Below are positions 43,580-53,569 of a stretch of DNA of 64,000 nt, piece by piece (the stretch's first letter is position 1; every line of letters starts with the position of its first letter). The stretch comes from Vibrio hibernica (GTDB lineage: Bacteria; Pseudomonadota; Gammaproteobacteria; Enterobacterales; Vibrionaceae). Position numbers and translations under genes: made by a program. Where the stretch lies: NCBI RefSeq assembly GCF_015223435.1, contig NZ_VHKO01000004.1:1-64000 (forward strand), in the 5' to 3' direction. The notes under the pieces were generated by a model that saw only the letters and a list, made by a program, of their open reading frames with translations, was not told the DNA's origin and searched no databases.

Positions 43580-44566
43580 ATGATGAAACTAAAGAAATTA
43601 TTCACTGGGGCGGTCATTGCGACCACATCACTTCTCTTGGTTAATACTGCTGTTGCGGCAGATTACCCACCTCATACTATTAACATGATTGCCCCTGCTG
43701 GCGCGGGTGGTGGTTGGGATTTAACTATTCGTACCGTGGCAAAAACGTTAAAAGATACAGGTATCGTAGATTCAAATATGCCTGTAGTGAATCGTCCCGG
43801 CGGCGGCGGCGCGGTAAACTTGGCGTATATGCAAACCCAAAAAGGCAAAGGCGATTTAATCTCTGTTTACTCCCCTCCTATCTTGCTAACTAACCTGACC
43901 GGATTAACTCAATACAGCTATAAAGATACAACACCGTTAGCACGCTTGATCACCGATTACGCGGCATTTGTTGTGCCTGAAAATTCAAAATACCATTCTA
44001 TTAAAGAAGTGATGGATGCGCTTAAAAAAGACCCTAAATCAGTCAAAATTGGTGGCACTTCGGCTGCAGGTTCAATGGACCATATTCAATTTTTATTAGT
44101 CGCAAAAGCGGCTGGTGTTGAAAACTTGCGTCAAATTGATTACATCTCATTCCAAGATGGCAGCTTAGTGGCACAAGCGCTAGGTGGCCATGTTGATTTA
44201 ATTTCAACAGGTTTAGGCGATGTCGCTGGCATATTGGAAAGCGGCAAATTACATGGATTAGCGCAAACAGCCGACAAACGAATTGGCACGGGCTTAATCG
44301 CTGAAATTCCAACCGTAAAAGAAGAAGGTATTGACGTAACATTTGAAAACTGGCGTGGTCTATTTGGCCCGAAAGATATGCCAGATTATGCCGTTAAATA
44401 CTGGCGCGAAGCACTACACAAAATGGTTGCAACACCTGAGTGGAAAGCCGCACTTAAACGTAACGGTTGGGATGATGCTTACCAAGATAGCCAAGACTTC
44501 ACTACTTTCCTTTCTAATACCAATGAACAATATAAGACACTGATTAAAGAAGTATTTGGTCGCTAA
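43580..44566 (+). CDS. tctC: TctC-family tricarboxylate-type binding protein
   Basis: A 328-residue periplasmic binding protein of the tripartite tricarboxylate transporter (TTT) family. The signal peptide is MMKLKKLFTGAVIATTSLLL with cleavage after VAA (~24). The mature protein has APAGAGGGWD and the RPGGGGAVNL loop that contact the carboxylate. AAAGGACG eight bases before ATG 43580 fixes the start. It feeds TctB/TctA encoded next. The substrate (citrate or another carboxylate) is inferred from the family and from the CitAB-type regulators downstream. Confidence 0.9.
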   Translation: MMKLKKLFTGAVIATTSLLLVNTAVAADYPPHTINMIAPAGAGGGWDLTIRTVAKTLKDTGIVDSNMPVVNRPGGGGAVNLAYMQTQKGKGDLISVYSPPILLTNLTGLTQYSYKDTTPLARLITDYAAFVVPENSKYHSIKEVMDALKKDPKSVKIGGTSAAGSMDHIQFLLVAKAAGVENLRQIDYISFQDGSLVAQALGGHVDLISTGLGDVAGILESGKLHGLAQTADKRIGTGLIAEIPTVKEEGIDVTFENWRGLFGPKDMPDYAVKYWREALHKMVATPEWKAALKRNGWDDAYQDSQDFTTFLSNTNEQYKTLIKEVFGR

Positions 44567-44650
44567 GTCTTTCAAAATAATCTTACCGATAATATAAGGC
44601 GTGAGTTTATCCTCCGCCTTAATCCACACAGCGATTGATGAAGGTGTGAT

Positions 44651-45139
44651 ATGTCAACAAAACAACCTAACTGGGATGCTCTAACTGGGCTATTTAGTAT
44701 CGTCTTCGGGCTCACTTACGGCGGCTATGCATACAACATGCCACATCCGATGTTTGGCAACCCACTTGAAGCGATTTTCATGCCACTGGCCATTGCCGCG
44801 ATTGCGATTTTTATCGGCATTTTATTGATCCTAAAAGGTGGGATAGCGCCATCTATTCTCGCGATAAAAGCCTTATTAAATGAAAGCCAACAGCGAAAAA
44901 GTGACCGCCGAAAAATAGCCATTACTTGCGTGATCTCTTTTTTCTATGCATTAACCTTCGAGCATTTAGGCTATGTGATCAGTACGTCCCTATTTATGTT
45001 TGCGATGTTGATGGTGACATGCGGCCTTTCTTATTGGAAAAAAGGCGCCATTATTTCTATCATTTTTTCGGGCAGCATTTTCTTTACTTTTAATGACTTG
45101 CTTGCCGTCAATCTTCCACCTTTTCCATTTTTTAATTAA
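44651..45139 (+). CDS. tctB: TctB small membrane subunit of the TTT transporter
   Basis: A 162-residue inner-membrane protein with four hydrophobic helices, the normal size and topology of TctB. The N-terminal LTGLFSIVFGLTYGGYA is typical. It assembles with TctA; its role is thought to be structural or coupling. It lies 84 nt after tctC and 12 nt before tctA in the same operon. Confidence 0.9.
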   Translation: MSTKQPNWDALTGLFSIVFGLTYGGYAYNMPHPMFGNPLEAIFMPLAIAAIAIFIGILLILKGGIAPSILAIKALLNESQQRKSDRRKIAITCVISFFYALTFEHLGYVISTSLFMFAMLMVTCGLSYWKKGAIISIIFSGSIFFTFNDLLAVNLPPFPFFN

Positions 45140-45151
45140 CGGAGCTAAATC

Positions 45152-46660
45152 ATGATGGATATTTTAGCAAGTTTAATGAATGGCTTTGGTGTTGCCCTTC
45201 AGCCTTATTATTTATTTTTGATCACTGTCGGCGGTATTTTAGGCACAGTGATTGGAATGCTACCGGGTTTAGGGCCGGCTACTGGCGTGGCAATTTTATT
45301 ACCCATGACCTTTGCAATGGGGCCAACCGCTTCACTTATTACTATGACTGGCGTGTATATTGGCGCAATGTTTGGCGGCTCTCGAAGCTCAATTTTAATT
45401 AATACCCCTGGAGATGGCGCCGCGCTTGCCGCCACTTTTGATGGTTATCCTATGGCGATGCAAGGTCGAGCAGAATCTGCCCTCGCCATTTCAGCAATTG
45501 CTTCACTTATTGGTGGCACAATTGCCGCGATTTTAATGACCTTACTTGCCGAACCGGTTGCTAGTTTTGCGATTAAATTTGGTCCAGCCGAATATTGTTT
45601 ATTGATGGTCGCCGCCCTTTCCATGACGGTATCCATGTCAAAAGGTAATATGCTAAAAGGCTTTTTATCTATGGCGATTGGCCTGGCAATCTCCACCGTC
45701 GGAATAGATTCACAATCGGGTTTACAGCGCTTTACATTTGGTAATTTAGAACTGCAAACGGGGATCGACTTTCTAGTGGTCATCATTGGTATTTATGCCA
45801 TGGGTGAAGTATTTAAAAGCTTCCGCACACTCAGTGATGGCAGCAAAAAAGTCCAAACTAAATTCAAACGTATTTGGATATCTAAAGAAGATTGGAAACG
45901 CTCAAAATGGCCAATTTTACGTAGTGCGCCTGTCGGTTTTATTATCGGTGCTTTACCAGGTGCTGGCGGTACCATGGCCTCCTTAATGTGCTACAACAAT
46001 GAGAAGCAAATATCTAAAAACAAAGATGAATTTGGACACGGCGCAATTGAAGGTTTAGCCGCACCAGAATCGGCAAACAATGCGGCTTCTATTGGTGCCA
46101 TGATACCAATGTTATCACTTGGCGTTCCGGGTTCGGGCACAACCGCGGTAATGATGGGTGCATTACTTATGTTAGGTATTCAGCCGGGGCCATTACTATT
46201 TGCTCAACATCCTGACACGGCATGGGGCTTAATCGCCAGTATGTTTGTCGCTAACGTTATTCTGGCTATTGTGAATATTCCATTAGCAGGCGTGTTGGTT
46301 CGGTTGTTATCTATTCCTGCTAAGGTGTTATATCCAATCGTGCTTGGCTTAGCCTTTGTCGGCTGCTATGCGATCAGTACCTCCGTGGTCGATTTCTATA
46401 TATTGATTATTTTAGGTATTGCCGGCGTTATTATGGGACGCGCTAACATTCCAACGGCACCGATGATTTTAGCGGCAATTGTAGGCGGGCAAATGGAGCA
46501 ATCATTCCGACAAGGCTATCGTATTTCTAACCAAGACTTATCGATATTTGCTCACTCGGGCATTGCACAAATATTATTAGCCGTGATTGCATTATCTATA
46601 ATTTTGCCAATGATTGGGGCTCTACGCGCAAAAATAGCTCAGAGATCAACTTCGGTATAG
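45152..46660 (+). CDS. tctA: TctA large membrane subunit of the TTT transporter
   Basis: A 502-residue polytopic permease (about 12 helices). The two internally repeated signatures, GMLPGLGPATGVAILLPMTF and GALPGAGGTMASLMCYNNEK, form the transport sites of TctA proteins. GAAPESANNAASIGAMIPML-type segment is present near residue 310. It is the third gene of tctCBA and is followed by a strong terminator, so the two-component genes behind it probably have their own promoter. Confidence 0.92.
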   Translation: MMDILASLMNGFGVALQPYYLFLITVGGILGTVIGMLPGLGPATGVAILLPMTFAMGPTASLITMTGVYIGAMFGGSRSSILINTPGDGAALAATFDGYPMAMQGRAESALAISAIASLIGGTIAAILMTLLAEPVASFAIKFGPAEYCLLMVAALSMTVSMSKGNMLKGFLSMAIGLAISTVGIDSQSGLQRFTFGNLELQTGIDFLVVIIGIYAMGEVFKSFRTLSDGSKKVQTKFKRIWISKEDWKRSKWPILRSAPVGFIIGALPGAGGTMASLMCYNNEKQISKNKDEFGHGAIEGLAAPESANNAASIGAMIPMLSLGVPGSGTTAVMMGALLMLGIQPGPLLFAQHPDTAWGLIASMFVANVILAIVNIPLAGVLVRLLSIPAKVLYPIVLGLAFVGCYAISTSVVDFYILIILGIAGVIMGRANIPTAPMILAAIVGGQMEQSFRQGYRISNQDLSIFAHSGIAQILLAVIALSIILPMIGALRAKIAQRSTSV

Positions 46661-46705
46661 AACAAATTCTCCTTTGGGATAAGTTCCTAGTAACGTTACC
46701 CTTCG

Positions 46706-46752
46706 CCCAAATAACCAGTTGATATTCACATTCGGTTATTTGGGCTTTTTTC
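46706..46752 (+). terminator. Terminator after tctA
   Basis: GCCCAAATAACC (46706-46717) and GGTTATTTGGGC (46735-46746) form a perfect 12-bp stem followed by TTTTTT. Confidence 0.9.
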
Positions 46753-46926
46753 ATAATTTTTTGGACAAAGTCCTCCCCCACCTAATATTGTTCCCATTCT
46801 TAACATTTTCTTGAAAGCAAGAATCCATCACTGTAATCACTCGGGTTTTAATTTAACATTCATGCTGCACATTAGTTACATCCACACTAAATAACGTCAC
46901 CTTTTCCTCCATCTGGTCTATTACGT

Positions 46927-48606
46927 ATGATAAAAAGCAGTATTTCCTCTTTATCTAAACTCACCTTTCGCACTAAAGTATTTTTACTGCTTTTTATTTT
47001 GTTAATCCTACAAATGTCGGTCATGGTTTGGCATTTTGACAGTACCTTATATGATTCGATCAAACATCAAGTCGGTACTCGCGCTTTAATTCAAGCTAAG
47101 GAAATTGCCAGCGATCCTGAGCTAATAAAACAAGTTGAGCAAAAAAACATAGACGACTTGAAACCACATATAGAAAGATTATCAACAATATCCGATGCCA
47201 GTTTTATAGTGATTGGCGATGAAAAAGGTATTCGTCTATCACATCCAGTAGAAGAGCGGATCGGACATTCTATGCAAGGTGGTGATAATACTGGCGTGTT
47301 AGAGCGTGGCGAATCTTATATCACTCTACGCGAAGGCAGTTTAGGCTACGGCATTCGCGGGAAAACGCCTATTTTTGATGCAGACCACAACATTATTGGC
47401 GTCGTTTCAGTCGGTTATTTACTCAATCGATTTGATCAATGGCTCGATGTATATATGACGCCACTATTGGTCGAAATTTTCTGCATTTTTGCGCTAACTC
47501 TCATTGCCGCATGGGGGTTTTCTCGCCATGTTCAAACCAAAATGAACGGCATGGAACCAGAAGAAATCGCCCTCGCCTTAAACTTACAAAAATCAATATT
47601 AAGCTCTGTTTATGAAGGCATCATTGCGATTGACAACCAAGGCTATTTTCTGACTATCAATAAAACGGCTAAGACATTACTCGGCATAAATAAAGGCTTT
47701 AAATATCTAAAAACACGCCAAATTATTGAATATGTTTCGCACACTGAATTCTTTTTTCGCCAACCATTAGATCTCAACTTAAAAGATGAAATTATTCACT
47801 TAAATGGATTAAGCTTAATTGCCAGTCGAGTCGCTATTTATAAGCAAGAAGAACATACACCAAAAGAGATCACTGGCTGGGTGGTGAGTTTTCGCGAAAA
47901 AAGTGATATCGATTCATTGACCATGGAATTAACCCAAGTTCAGCAGCACACCGATAGCCTGCGTGTTTTACGCCATGAATTTTCCAACCGCTTAGCGACC
48001 ATATCTGGCTTGATTCAAATGGGGAAATTGGATGAAGTACAGCAATTGATCAATCAAGAAAACACGAGCAAACAAGCATTATTAGATTTCATACACCATA
48101 ATATTCACCTACCTCAAGTCGCGGGCTTATTATTAGGAAAATCATTACGGGCGAGAGAACTTAATATTGAATTACGGTTTGATCCCACCAGCCAACTACA
48201 TTCATTAAACTCAACATTAAGTGAAACAGAATTGTGCGCCATCCTTGGCAACCTTATTGATAACGCCTTTGATGCAACACAAAACAACGCCACCAGCAAC
48301 CGTATCATTGAGCTATTGATTACCGATGCAGGTAAAGATTTAGTGTTAGAAATCACCGATAACGGTATTGGAATTGAACCACATTTAATCGATGAAATAT
48401 GGAAAAAAGGGGTCACCAGTAAAATAGATGATCATCAAAATCATGGCATTGGATTGTATTTAGTGCACCGTTATGTAACCCATGCGGGTGGTTTTATTAA
48501 TGTTGACCATGCAGAACCACAAGGCTGTATATTTTCTATATTTATTCCAACAGAACGCATAACCAACAAAAAGAGTGGCTCAAACCACCATAATGAAGGT
48601 AAATAA
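46927..48606 (+). CDS. CitA/DpiB-type sensor histidine kinase
   Basis: A 559-residue sensor of the CitA/DcuS family. Order: transmembrane helix 1 (~15-35), periplasmic single-Cache (PASp) ligand domain with RLSHPVEERIG, helix 2 (~176-196), cytoplasmic PAS (~225-320), phospho-acceptor helix LRHEFSNRLATISGLIQMG (His near 347) and GHKL ATPase domain (NLIDNAFDA, DNGIGI, GIGLYLV). It should sense an external carboxylate and phosphorylate the response regulator coded next. The location behind tctCBA suggests control of that transporter. Confidence 0.88.
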   Translation: MIKSSISSLSKLTFRTKVFLLLFILLILQMSVMVWHFDSTLYDSIKHQVGTRALIQAKEIASDPELIKQVEQKNIDDLKPHIERLSTISDASFIVIGDEKGIRLSHPVEERIGHSMQGGDNTGVLERGESYITLREGSLGYGIRGKTPIFDADHNIIGVVSVGYLLNRFDQWLDVYMTPLLVEIFCIFALTLIAAWGFSRHVQTKMNGMEPEEIALALNLQKSILSSVYEGIIAIDNQGYFLTINKTAKTLLGINKGFKYLKTRQIIEYVSHTEFFFRQPLDLNLKDEIIHLNGLSLIASRVAIYKQEEHTPKEITGWVVSFREKSDIDSLTMELTQVQQHTDSLRVLRHEFSNRLATISGLIQMGKLDEVQQLINQENTSKQALLDFIHHNIHLPQVAGLLLGKSLRARELNIELRFDPTSQLHSLNSTLSETELCAILGNLIDNAFDATQNNATSNRIIELLITDAGKDLVLEITDNGIGIEPHLIDEIWKKGVTSKIDDHQNHGIGLYLVHRYVTHAGGFINVDHAEPQGCIFSIFIPTERITNKKSGSNHHNEGK

Positions 48607-48607
48607 A

Positions 48608-49297
48608 ATGGATTTAATTGATGTATTAATCGTGGAAGATGACGCAAGAATTGCGCAAATGCACAGCCAGATTCTTAGACAAACCAATCGTTTCAATCCT
48701 ATTGGTATTGCCGAAACCCTTCAAATGGCAAGAACCATGGTAAAAGTGCATAAGCCGAATTTAATTATTTTAGATAACTATTTACCAGATGGAACGGGTA
48801 TTGATTTATTCCGAGAAATTATAGCCGATAAAATCTCACATAAAATTGATGTGGTACTGATCACGGCATCAGATGAAATTGATACCGTAAAAGCGGCTAT
48901 GAAATTAGGTTGTTTTGATTACTTATTAAAACCCGTTTCGTATGAGCGTTTACAAGAAACTCTCAATCGTTATTTAACCTTAAATAACGCGATGAAAGCC
49001 TACGAAAATCTTGAGCAACGCCAGATCGATGAGCTGTTTAATATTCAACTTCGAGACAAACACCAACAATTACTCCCTAAGGGGATTGAAGGCATCACGC
49101 TTGAGAAAATCAAACGCGTATTCTCACAAAATATTGGCATAAAATTCACCGTGGATCGTTTAGTGCAGGAAACCGGCATCAGCAAAACCACCGCTCGCCG
49201 CTATTTAGAATATTGCTCGGCCAATGGATTATTAACCGCTGAAAACGAATATGGCAAAGTCGGACGACCTGAACGAGTGTATGTAAAGTTGGGTTAA
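48608..49297 (+). CDS. CitB/DpiA-type response regulator
   Basis: A 229-residue response regulator. The receiver has Glu-Asp-Asp in IVEDDARIA, the phospho-acceptor in IILDNYLPDG (Asp ~58), Thr in LITASDE and Lys in YLLKPVS. The C-terminal part carries the CitB-type helix-turn-helix (VQETGISKTTARRYLEYC). The ATG at 48608 comes 1 nt after the kinase stop with AAGGTAAAT upstream; an earlier in-frame ATG lies inside the kinase gene and is unlikely. It likely activates tctCBA in response to a carboxylate. Confidence 0.88.
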   Translation: MDLIDVLIVEDDARIAQMHSQILRQTNRFNPIGIAETLQMARTMVKVHKPNLIILDNYLPDGTGIDLFREIIADKISHKIDVVLITASDEIDTVKAAMKLGCFDYLLKPVSYERLQETLNRYLTLNNAMKAYENLEQRQIDELFNIQLRDKHQQLLPKGIEGITLEKIKRVFSQNIGIKFTVDRLVQETGISKTTARRYLEYCSANGLLTAENEYGKVGRPERVYVKLG

Positions 49298-49573
49298 ATA
49301 AAGATATAAAATGACGTTTAAACAATAGTTATCTTAATTAAAGTATTATTAATACATTTGAGTTTAATAGTTAATAAACATTTCTAAAATTTTAATTATT
49401 GGTTTGTTAATTGGCCAATTGATACCTAGTTTAAACTCTAATATCTATTGAGAATAAGCCGAAACACCGTACATATTTAGTCATGATCCAGCTCTCCAAT
49501 TTTCATCATATTGCTAGTATAAATTAGCGGCCGAGGTACAATAAAAAACATTTAATAGCATTAAGTATTAACA

Positions 49574-50467
49574 ATGGATGTTAGTTACCGTCAACTGAAA
49601 GCATTTCTTATTCTCGCAGACACAGAAAATTTCACTCAAGCGGCAGAACAGATACATATTACACAGTCTGCTTTAAGCCAAATGATGAAAAAATTAGCAC
49701 TACAAATGTCTACCGAATTATTTGAAAAAAAATCACGTAAAATTATACTCACAGATAGTGGGGAAGTATTGTATCAAGAGGCTCGACTTATCGTTAACCG
49801 GTTAGATAAACTCGTACAAAATAATAAAAATCGTAATCATGGTTATAATAAATCTTTAGTTGTCTCTTCGCTGTATACAATTTGCGCATCATTAGCTCCC
49901 AAAACATTTGGTGAACTAAAAATTCGATACCCTGACTTTACCTTTCGGTTAATCGAAGAGCGTATGGATGATATCACACAATCCGTATTGGAACATCGAG
50001 CTGATATTGGTATCAATATCGATCCCCACCATCCAGATTTAAAATTTGAATTATTATATCGAGATCATTTACGCTTAGCTTGCCGACACGATCATCCACT
50101 TTCTAAACAAAAAGAAGTTTCATGGGAACAAGCACATAAATATGCCACCATTGGCGTTAGTCCTGGCAACAGTTTACGAAATTTGGCTAATGAAGCTTTT
50201 GAGCGTATAGGCTTAAGCTATAACCCTGAACTCAGCGCTGCTCATACATCTACACTCATAGGAATGATACAAAATGGCTTAGGCACCAGTATTTTGTCAT
50301 CAACAATAGAAAAACTAACTCATGCCGAAGATGTTATCTTCATTCCAATAGTCAAGCCAATTCAATACCGTCACATTGGAATTATCACAAGAAAAGAAAC
50401 TCAACAACCTTTAATTGATGAGTTCAGATTAATATTAAAAAAGCATGTTAATTCGTGGAATAAATAA
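49574..50467 (+). CDS. LysR-family regulator beside abgT-type genes
   Basis: A 297-residue LysR regulator with the N-terminal winged helix (LADTENFTQAAEQIHITQSA and LFEKKSRKIILT). The effector domain resembles the CynR/AbgR-type group. It is convergent with the AbgT transporter gene (3 nt between stops), and no terminator fits between them. It may regulate the abgT-amidohydrolase unit. The ligand is unknown. Upstream is a 276-base AT-rich gap with no recognised gene. Confidence 0.85.
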   Translation: MDVSYRQLKAFLILADTENFTQAAEQIHITQSALSQMMKKLALQMSTELFEKKSRKIILTDSGEVLYQEARLIVNRLDKLVQNNKNRNHGYNKSLVVSSLYTICASLAPKTFGELKIRYPDFTFRLIEERMDDITQSVLEHRADIGINIDPHHPDLKFELLYRDHLRLACRHDHPLSKQKEVSWEQAHKYATIGVSPGNSLRNLANEAFERIGLSYNPELSAAHTSTLIGMIQNGLGTSILSSTIEKLTHAEDVIFIPIVKPIQYRHIGIITRKETQQPLIDEFRLILKKHVNSWNK

Positions 50468-50470
50468 TAT

Positions 50471-51988
50471 TCACATTGGCCCAACGGGTAAACCTGTTAT
50501 CATATAAATTAAGAAGATCCCCCCCCAAACAGTAAAGAGCAAGAATGAATAAGGAACCATAATAGATAAAAAAACACCAAACTTAATATTAGGATTATAT
50601 TTGGCAATCAGTGCTAATACCATAGGAATATAAGGGTTTGTTGGTGAAATAATATTTGTCGTAGAGTCTGCAATACGGTACGCCATTTGGGTATATTCAG
50701 GTGAAATGCCAAGTAACATAAATAAAGGTATGAATACTGGTGCCATAATTGCCCACTGAGCGGAACCACTGAATACAATTAAATTCATCACCCCTGCTAG
50801 TACCATGAACATCGCAATCATTATTGTTTTCGGCAATTCAATCCCAGACAACCAATCAGCACCATTTACTGCAATAAAAACGGCCAAATTAGACCAATTA
50901 AACCAGGCAATAAACTGAGAAATAACAAAAACTAAAACTATATATCCACCAATACCTTGTAATGATTTAGACATAAGCTCTGGTATATCACTTGCTTGTT
51001 TAAGTACACCCGATTTATAGCCATAAACTACCGCATTTAAGATAAAGAATGCCATAATAATAGGAATGATACCTTTCAAAAAAGGTGAGGGGACTAAGCC
51101 ACCATCTGAATTCCTTAAAGGAGAATCATCCGACCAAAGCATCAAACTTAAACTAGAAACAAACAACAAGGATGCCCAGCCAGCCCACTTCAATGCAACT
51201 AACTCAATAGTAGTCACTTGATACTGTTCCAATAATGGTTCAAATTCAGTATCTAGCAATATTTTTTTATCAAAACGTGGCTCAATATACTTATCAGTAA
51301 ATATCGTACCAATAATAATTAAAATAGGAACTGAAATAAGCATGAAATACCAATTTGCCGCTGGGCTGACTTCTATTGGACTAATAATTGAAGCCGCTTC
51401 CGTCGTTATTCCTGACAATAATACATCCGTTCCTGCAATAAAAATATTCGCTGTAAAACCAGCGGCTACGGCTACAAAACCTGCAGCAATACCTACAACA
51501 GGATTTCTATTTGTCGCTGCAAAGATAATTCCAGCTAAAGGAGGAACAAGAATAAAAGCCGCATCTGAAGCAAGGTTACCTATAATCCCTGTGAAGAATA
51601 TAGACGCAGTAACAAGCTTGCGAGATGCATTTAATAATGATCGCTTAATTGCAGCGCTGGCAAGGCCAACTTCTTGCACCAGACCAATAGCAATCATCAT
51701 GCATAAAACCAGACCTAATGGTTTAAAAGAAACAAAGTTAGATACCGCAGATTGCAATATATAAACCAACCCATCACCACTGACTAAGTTTTTAACATAA
51801 ACCATTTCACCACTAGAAGGGTGAATAACACTTCCTCCGCTAAATGAAACCCACCATGAGACAAACATTACCCCAAGACAGAGAATAACAAACATATAAA
51901 ATGGATGTGGAATTTTATTTCCAAAGTTCTCAATACGATCTAAAATTGAAATATTTCTCTTATTATTTATTTTTAATAACTCAGACAT
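50471..51988 (-). CDS. abgT: AbgT-family transporter
   Basis: A 505-residue polytopic inner-membrane protein of the AbgT family (E. coli AbgT imports p-aminobenzoyl-glutamate; MtrF relatives export sulfonamides). Family segments are GNLASDAAFILVPPLAG, FVAVAAGFTANIFIAGTD, SGSAQWAIMAPVFIPLF and ADSTTNIISPTNPY. AAAGGAG five bases before ATG 51988 sets the start; the frame opens at GTG 51994. It follows the M20 amidohydrolase gene, which suggests uptake of an N-acyl or aryl-amino acid that the hydrolase then cleaves. Confidence 0.88.
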   Translation of the reverse strand: MSELLKINNKRNISILDRIENFGNKIPHPFYMFVILCLGVMFVSWWVSFSGGSVIHPSSGEMVYVKNLVSGDGLVYILQSAVSNFVSFKPLGLVLCMMIAIGLVQEVGLASAAIKRSLLNASRKLVTASIFFTGIIGNLASDAAFILVPPLAGIIFAATNRNPVVGIAAGFVAVAAGFTANIFIAGTDVLLSGITTEAASIISPIEVSPAANWYFMLISVPILIIIGTIFTDKYIEPRFDKKILLDTEFEPLLEQYQVTTIELVALKWAGWASLLFVSSLSLMLWSDDSPLRNSDGGLVPSPFLKGIIPIIMAFFILNAVVYGYKSGVLKQASDIPELMSKSLQGIGGYIVLVFVISQFIAWFNWSNLAVFIAVNGADWLSGIELPKTIMIAMFMVLAGVMNLIVFSGSAQWAIMAPVFIPLFMLLGISPEYTQMAYRIADSTTNIISPTNPYIPMVLALIAKYNPNIKFGVFLSIMVPYSFLLFTVWGGIFLIYMITGLPVGPM

Positions 51989-52023
51989 ATACACTCCTTT
52001 GTAATATAGTATCCAATGATTTT

Positions 52024-52050
52024 ATTAATTATTAATTATTAATTATTAAT
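52024..52050. repeat. 7-bp tandem repeat at the amidohydrolase stop
   Basis: ATTAATT is repeated 3.9 times (52024-52030, 52031-52037, 52038-52044, then ATTAAT 52045-52050). It spans the last codons and the stop of the amidohydrolase gene and part of the gap before abgT. As 7 is not a multiple of 3, slippage would alter the hydrolase C-terminus. Confidence 0.8.
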
Positions 52051-53207
52051 AATTGGATAAAATATGCGGCACCTATTGGTAGTATTTCATCATTGAAATC
52101 ATATTTAGTATTATGTAAACCTATATGTGAATGGTCGGGTTGTTTCCCATTACCAATAAATCCGTAACAACCAGGTACTTTTTCTAAAAAGTAAGCAAAA
52201 TCTTCACTCGTTAACATTGCTTCGCATGAACCGTTAACTTGGTTATGACCAACAATATCGGTAGCGGCAGCAATAGCATAGTCAACTTCATCGCTTGTGT
52301 TAACTGTTGGCGGATGAGAAATAGGCCCTAACTTAAACTCACCGTTGAGACCATATGCTTTTGCAGTATACTTCACTAACTGCTCAAGTTTAGCCACTAA
52401 GCTGTCTCTAGTTACTTTTGATAATGTTCGAAACGTACCGCTCATATAAGCTTTATCAGCAATAACATTAGTCGTATCGCCACAATGTATTTGAGTAACC
52501 GACACAACCATAGGATCAAATGGATCATAACATCGACTAACAATCCCTTGTATTGCCTGATAAATATGTGTAGTCGCCAATAATGGATCCTCAGTTAGAT
52601 GAGGTAATCCAGCATGGCCACTCTTACCATGAATAGTCACAAATAATCGATCAGAACTTGCCATAATCGGGCCTTTCTTAAAAGCAAAATGTCCTGCTTC
52701 AATACCAGGCATATTATGTAAAGCATAGCATCCATCAAGAGGGAATCGCTCAAGTATCCCATCAAAAATCATTTTTTCAGCACCGCCTAATCCTTCTTCA
52801 GCAGGCTGAAAAATAACAATAGCTGTTCCTTTAAATTGGCGAGAAGAGGCCAAATATTTAGCAGCTAAAAGCAGCATACTGGTGTGCCCATCATGACCAC
52901 AAGCATGCATTTTTCCTTCATTTTGTGAGCGGTAATTAAATTTATTTTCTTCTGATATAGGCAGCGCATCCATATCGGCACGTAAACCTATCATTTTTCC
53001 ACTACCTAAAGCGCCCCCTATAACTCCAACGACCCCAGTACCACCAAAGTCAGTATAAACCTGATCAACGCCATAGCTCTTTAAAAGAGAAGCCACTAAC
53101 TTTTGAGTTGAATGCTCTTCAAAGCCCAATTCAGGATTACTATGTATACGGTGCCGTATTTCAACCATTTCAGGTACCCATGATTTTAGCTTGCTTATCG
53201 TGTCCAT
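52032..53207 (-). CDS. M20-family amidohydrolase (HipO/AbgB-like)
   Basis: A 391-residue M20D peptidase/amidohydrolase. Metal-binding and catalytic motifs are visible: MHACGHDGHTSM (Cys/His ligands), FQPAEEGLGGA (catalytic Glu pair), ALHNMPG (His), the dimerisation-domain GKSGHAGLPH and the final GLHNTKYDFND (His ligand). Family members hydrolyse N-acyl or aminoacyl amide bonds, such as hippurate or p-aminobenzoyl-glutamate. It is transcribed ahead of abgT. Its extreme C-terminus is encoded by a 7-bp tandem repeat. Confidence 0.88.
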   Translation of the reverse strand: MDTISKLKSWVPEMVEIRHRIHSNPELGFEEHSTQKLVASLLKSYGVDQVYTDFGGTGVVGVIGGALGSGKMIGLRADMDALPISEENKFNYRSQNEGKMHACGHDGHTSMLLLAAKYLASSRQFKGTAIVIFQPAEEGLGGAEKMIFDGILERFPLDGCYALHNMPGIEAGHFAFKKGPIMASSDRLFVTIHGKSGHAGLPHLTEDPLLATTHIYQAIQGIVSRCYDPFDPMVVSVTQIHCGDTTNVIADKAYMSGTFRTLSKVTRDSLVAKLEQLVKYTAKAYGLNGEFKLGPISHPPTVNTSDEVDYAIAAATDIVGHNQVNGSCEAMLTSEDFAYFLEKVPGCYGFIGNGKQPDHSHIGLHNTKYDFNDEILPIGAAYFIQLLIINN

Positions 53208-53569
53208 AAAAACCTCATTATTAATTTGTTATTCATAAATAACATCTAATTAACAAATAATCCTAGTGCAATTGATTATTCTATTATTAATAATACTAAT
53301 AATAGAATTTTATGACGGCGGTTATTATAGTCCCACCTCTACCACGACGTGACGTAACTCACTAAATCGCATTCTCTAATTAATATTAATAACGAAAATT
53401 ATCATTTAAAAATATATTCTTTAGTCTTCCCACCTATTTAGAGTGAGACAACCCCTTACCCTTCACACTATTGGCGATATAATCACAAAATAAAGACAAT
53501 TATGGCAACTTCTATACTATCGTTCCTATATTAACTAATCGACTCACAATGCATGGATAAAATATTCAA
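53208..53569. other. Intergenic region between the amidohydrolase and uhpA
   Basis: No gene is seen in these 362 bases. It holds divergent promoters for the amidohydrolase (left) and uhpA (right). The sequence is very AT-rich with short TTATTAATA-type repeats around 53270-53310. A TTCAAATGA match at 53564-53572 overlaps the uhpA ATG and is probably chance. Confidence 0.4.

Noticed and set aside
52024..52050. CRISPR-like repeat
   Set aside because: It is a 7-bp contiguous tandem repeat without spacers; no CRISPR array or cas gene was seen in the window.
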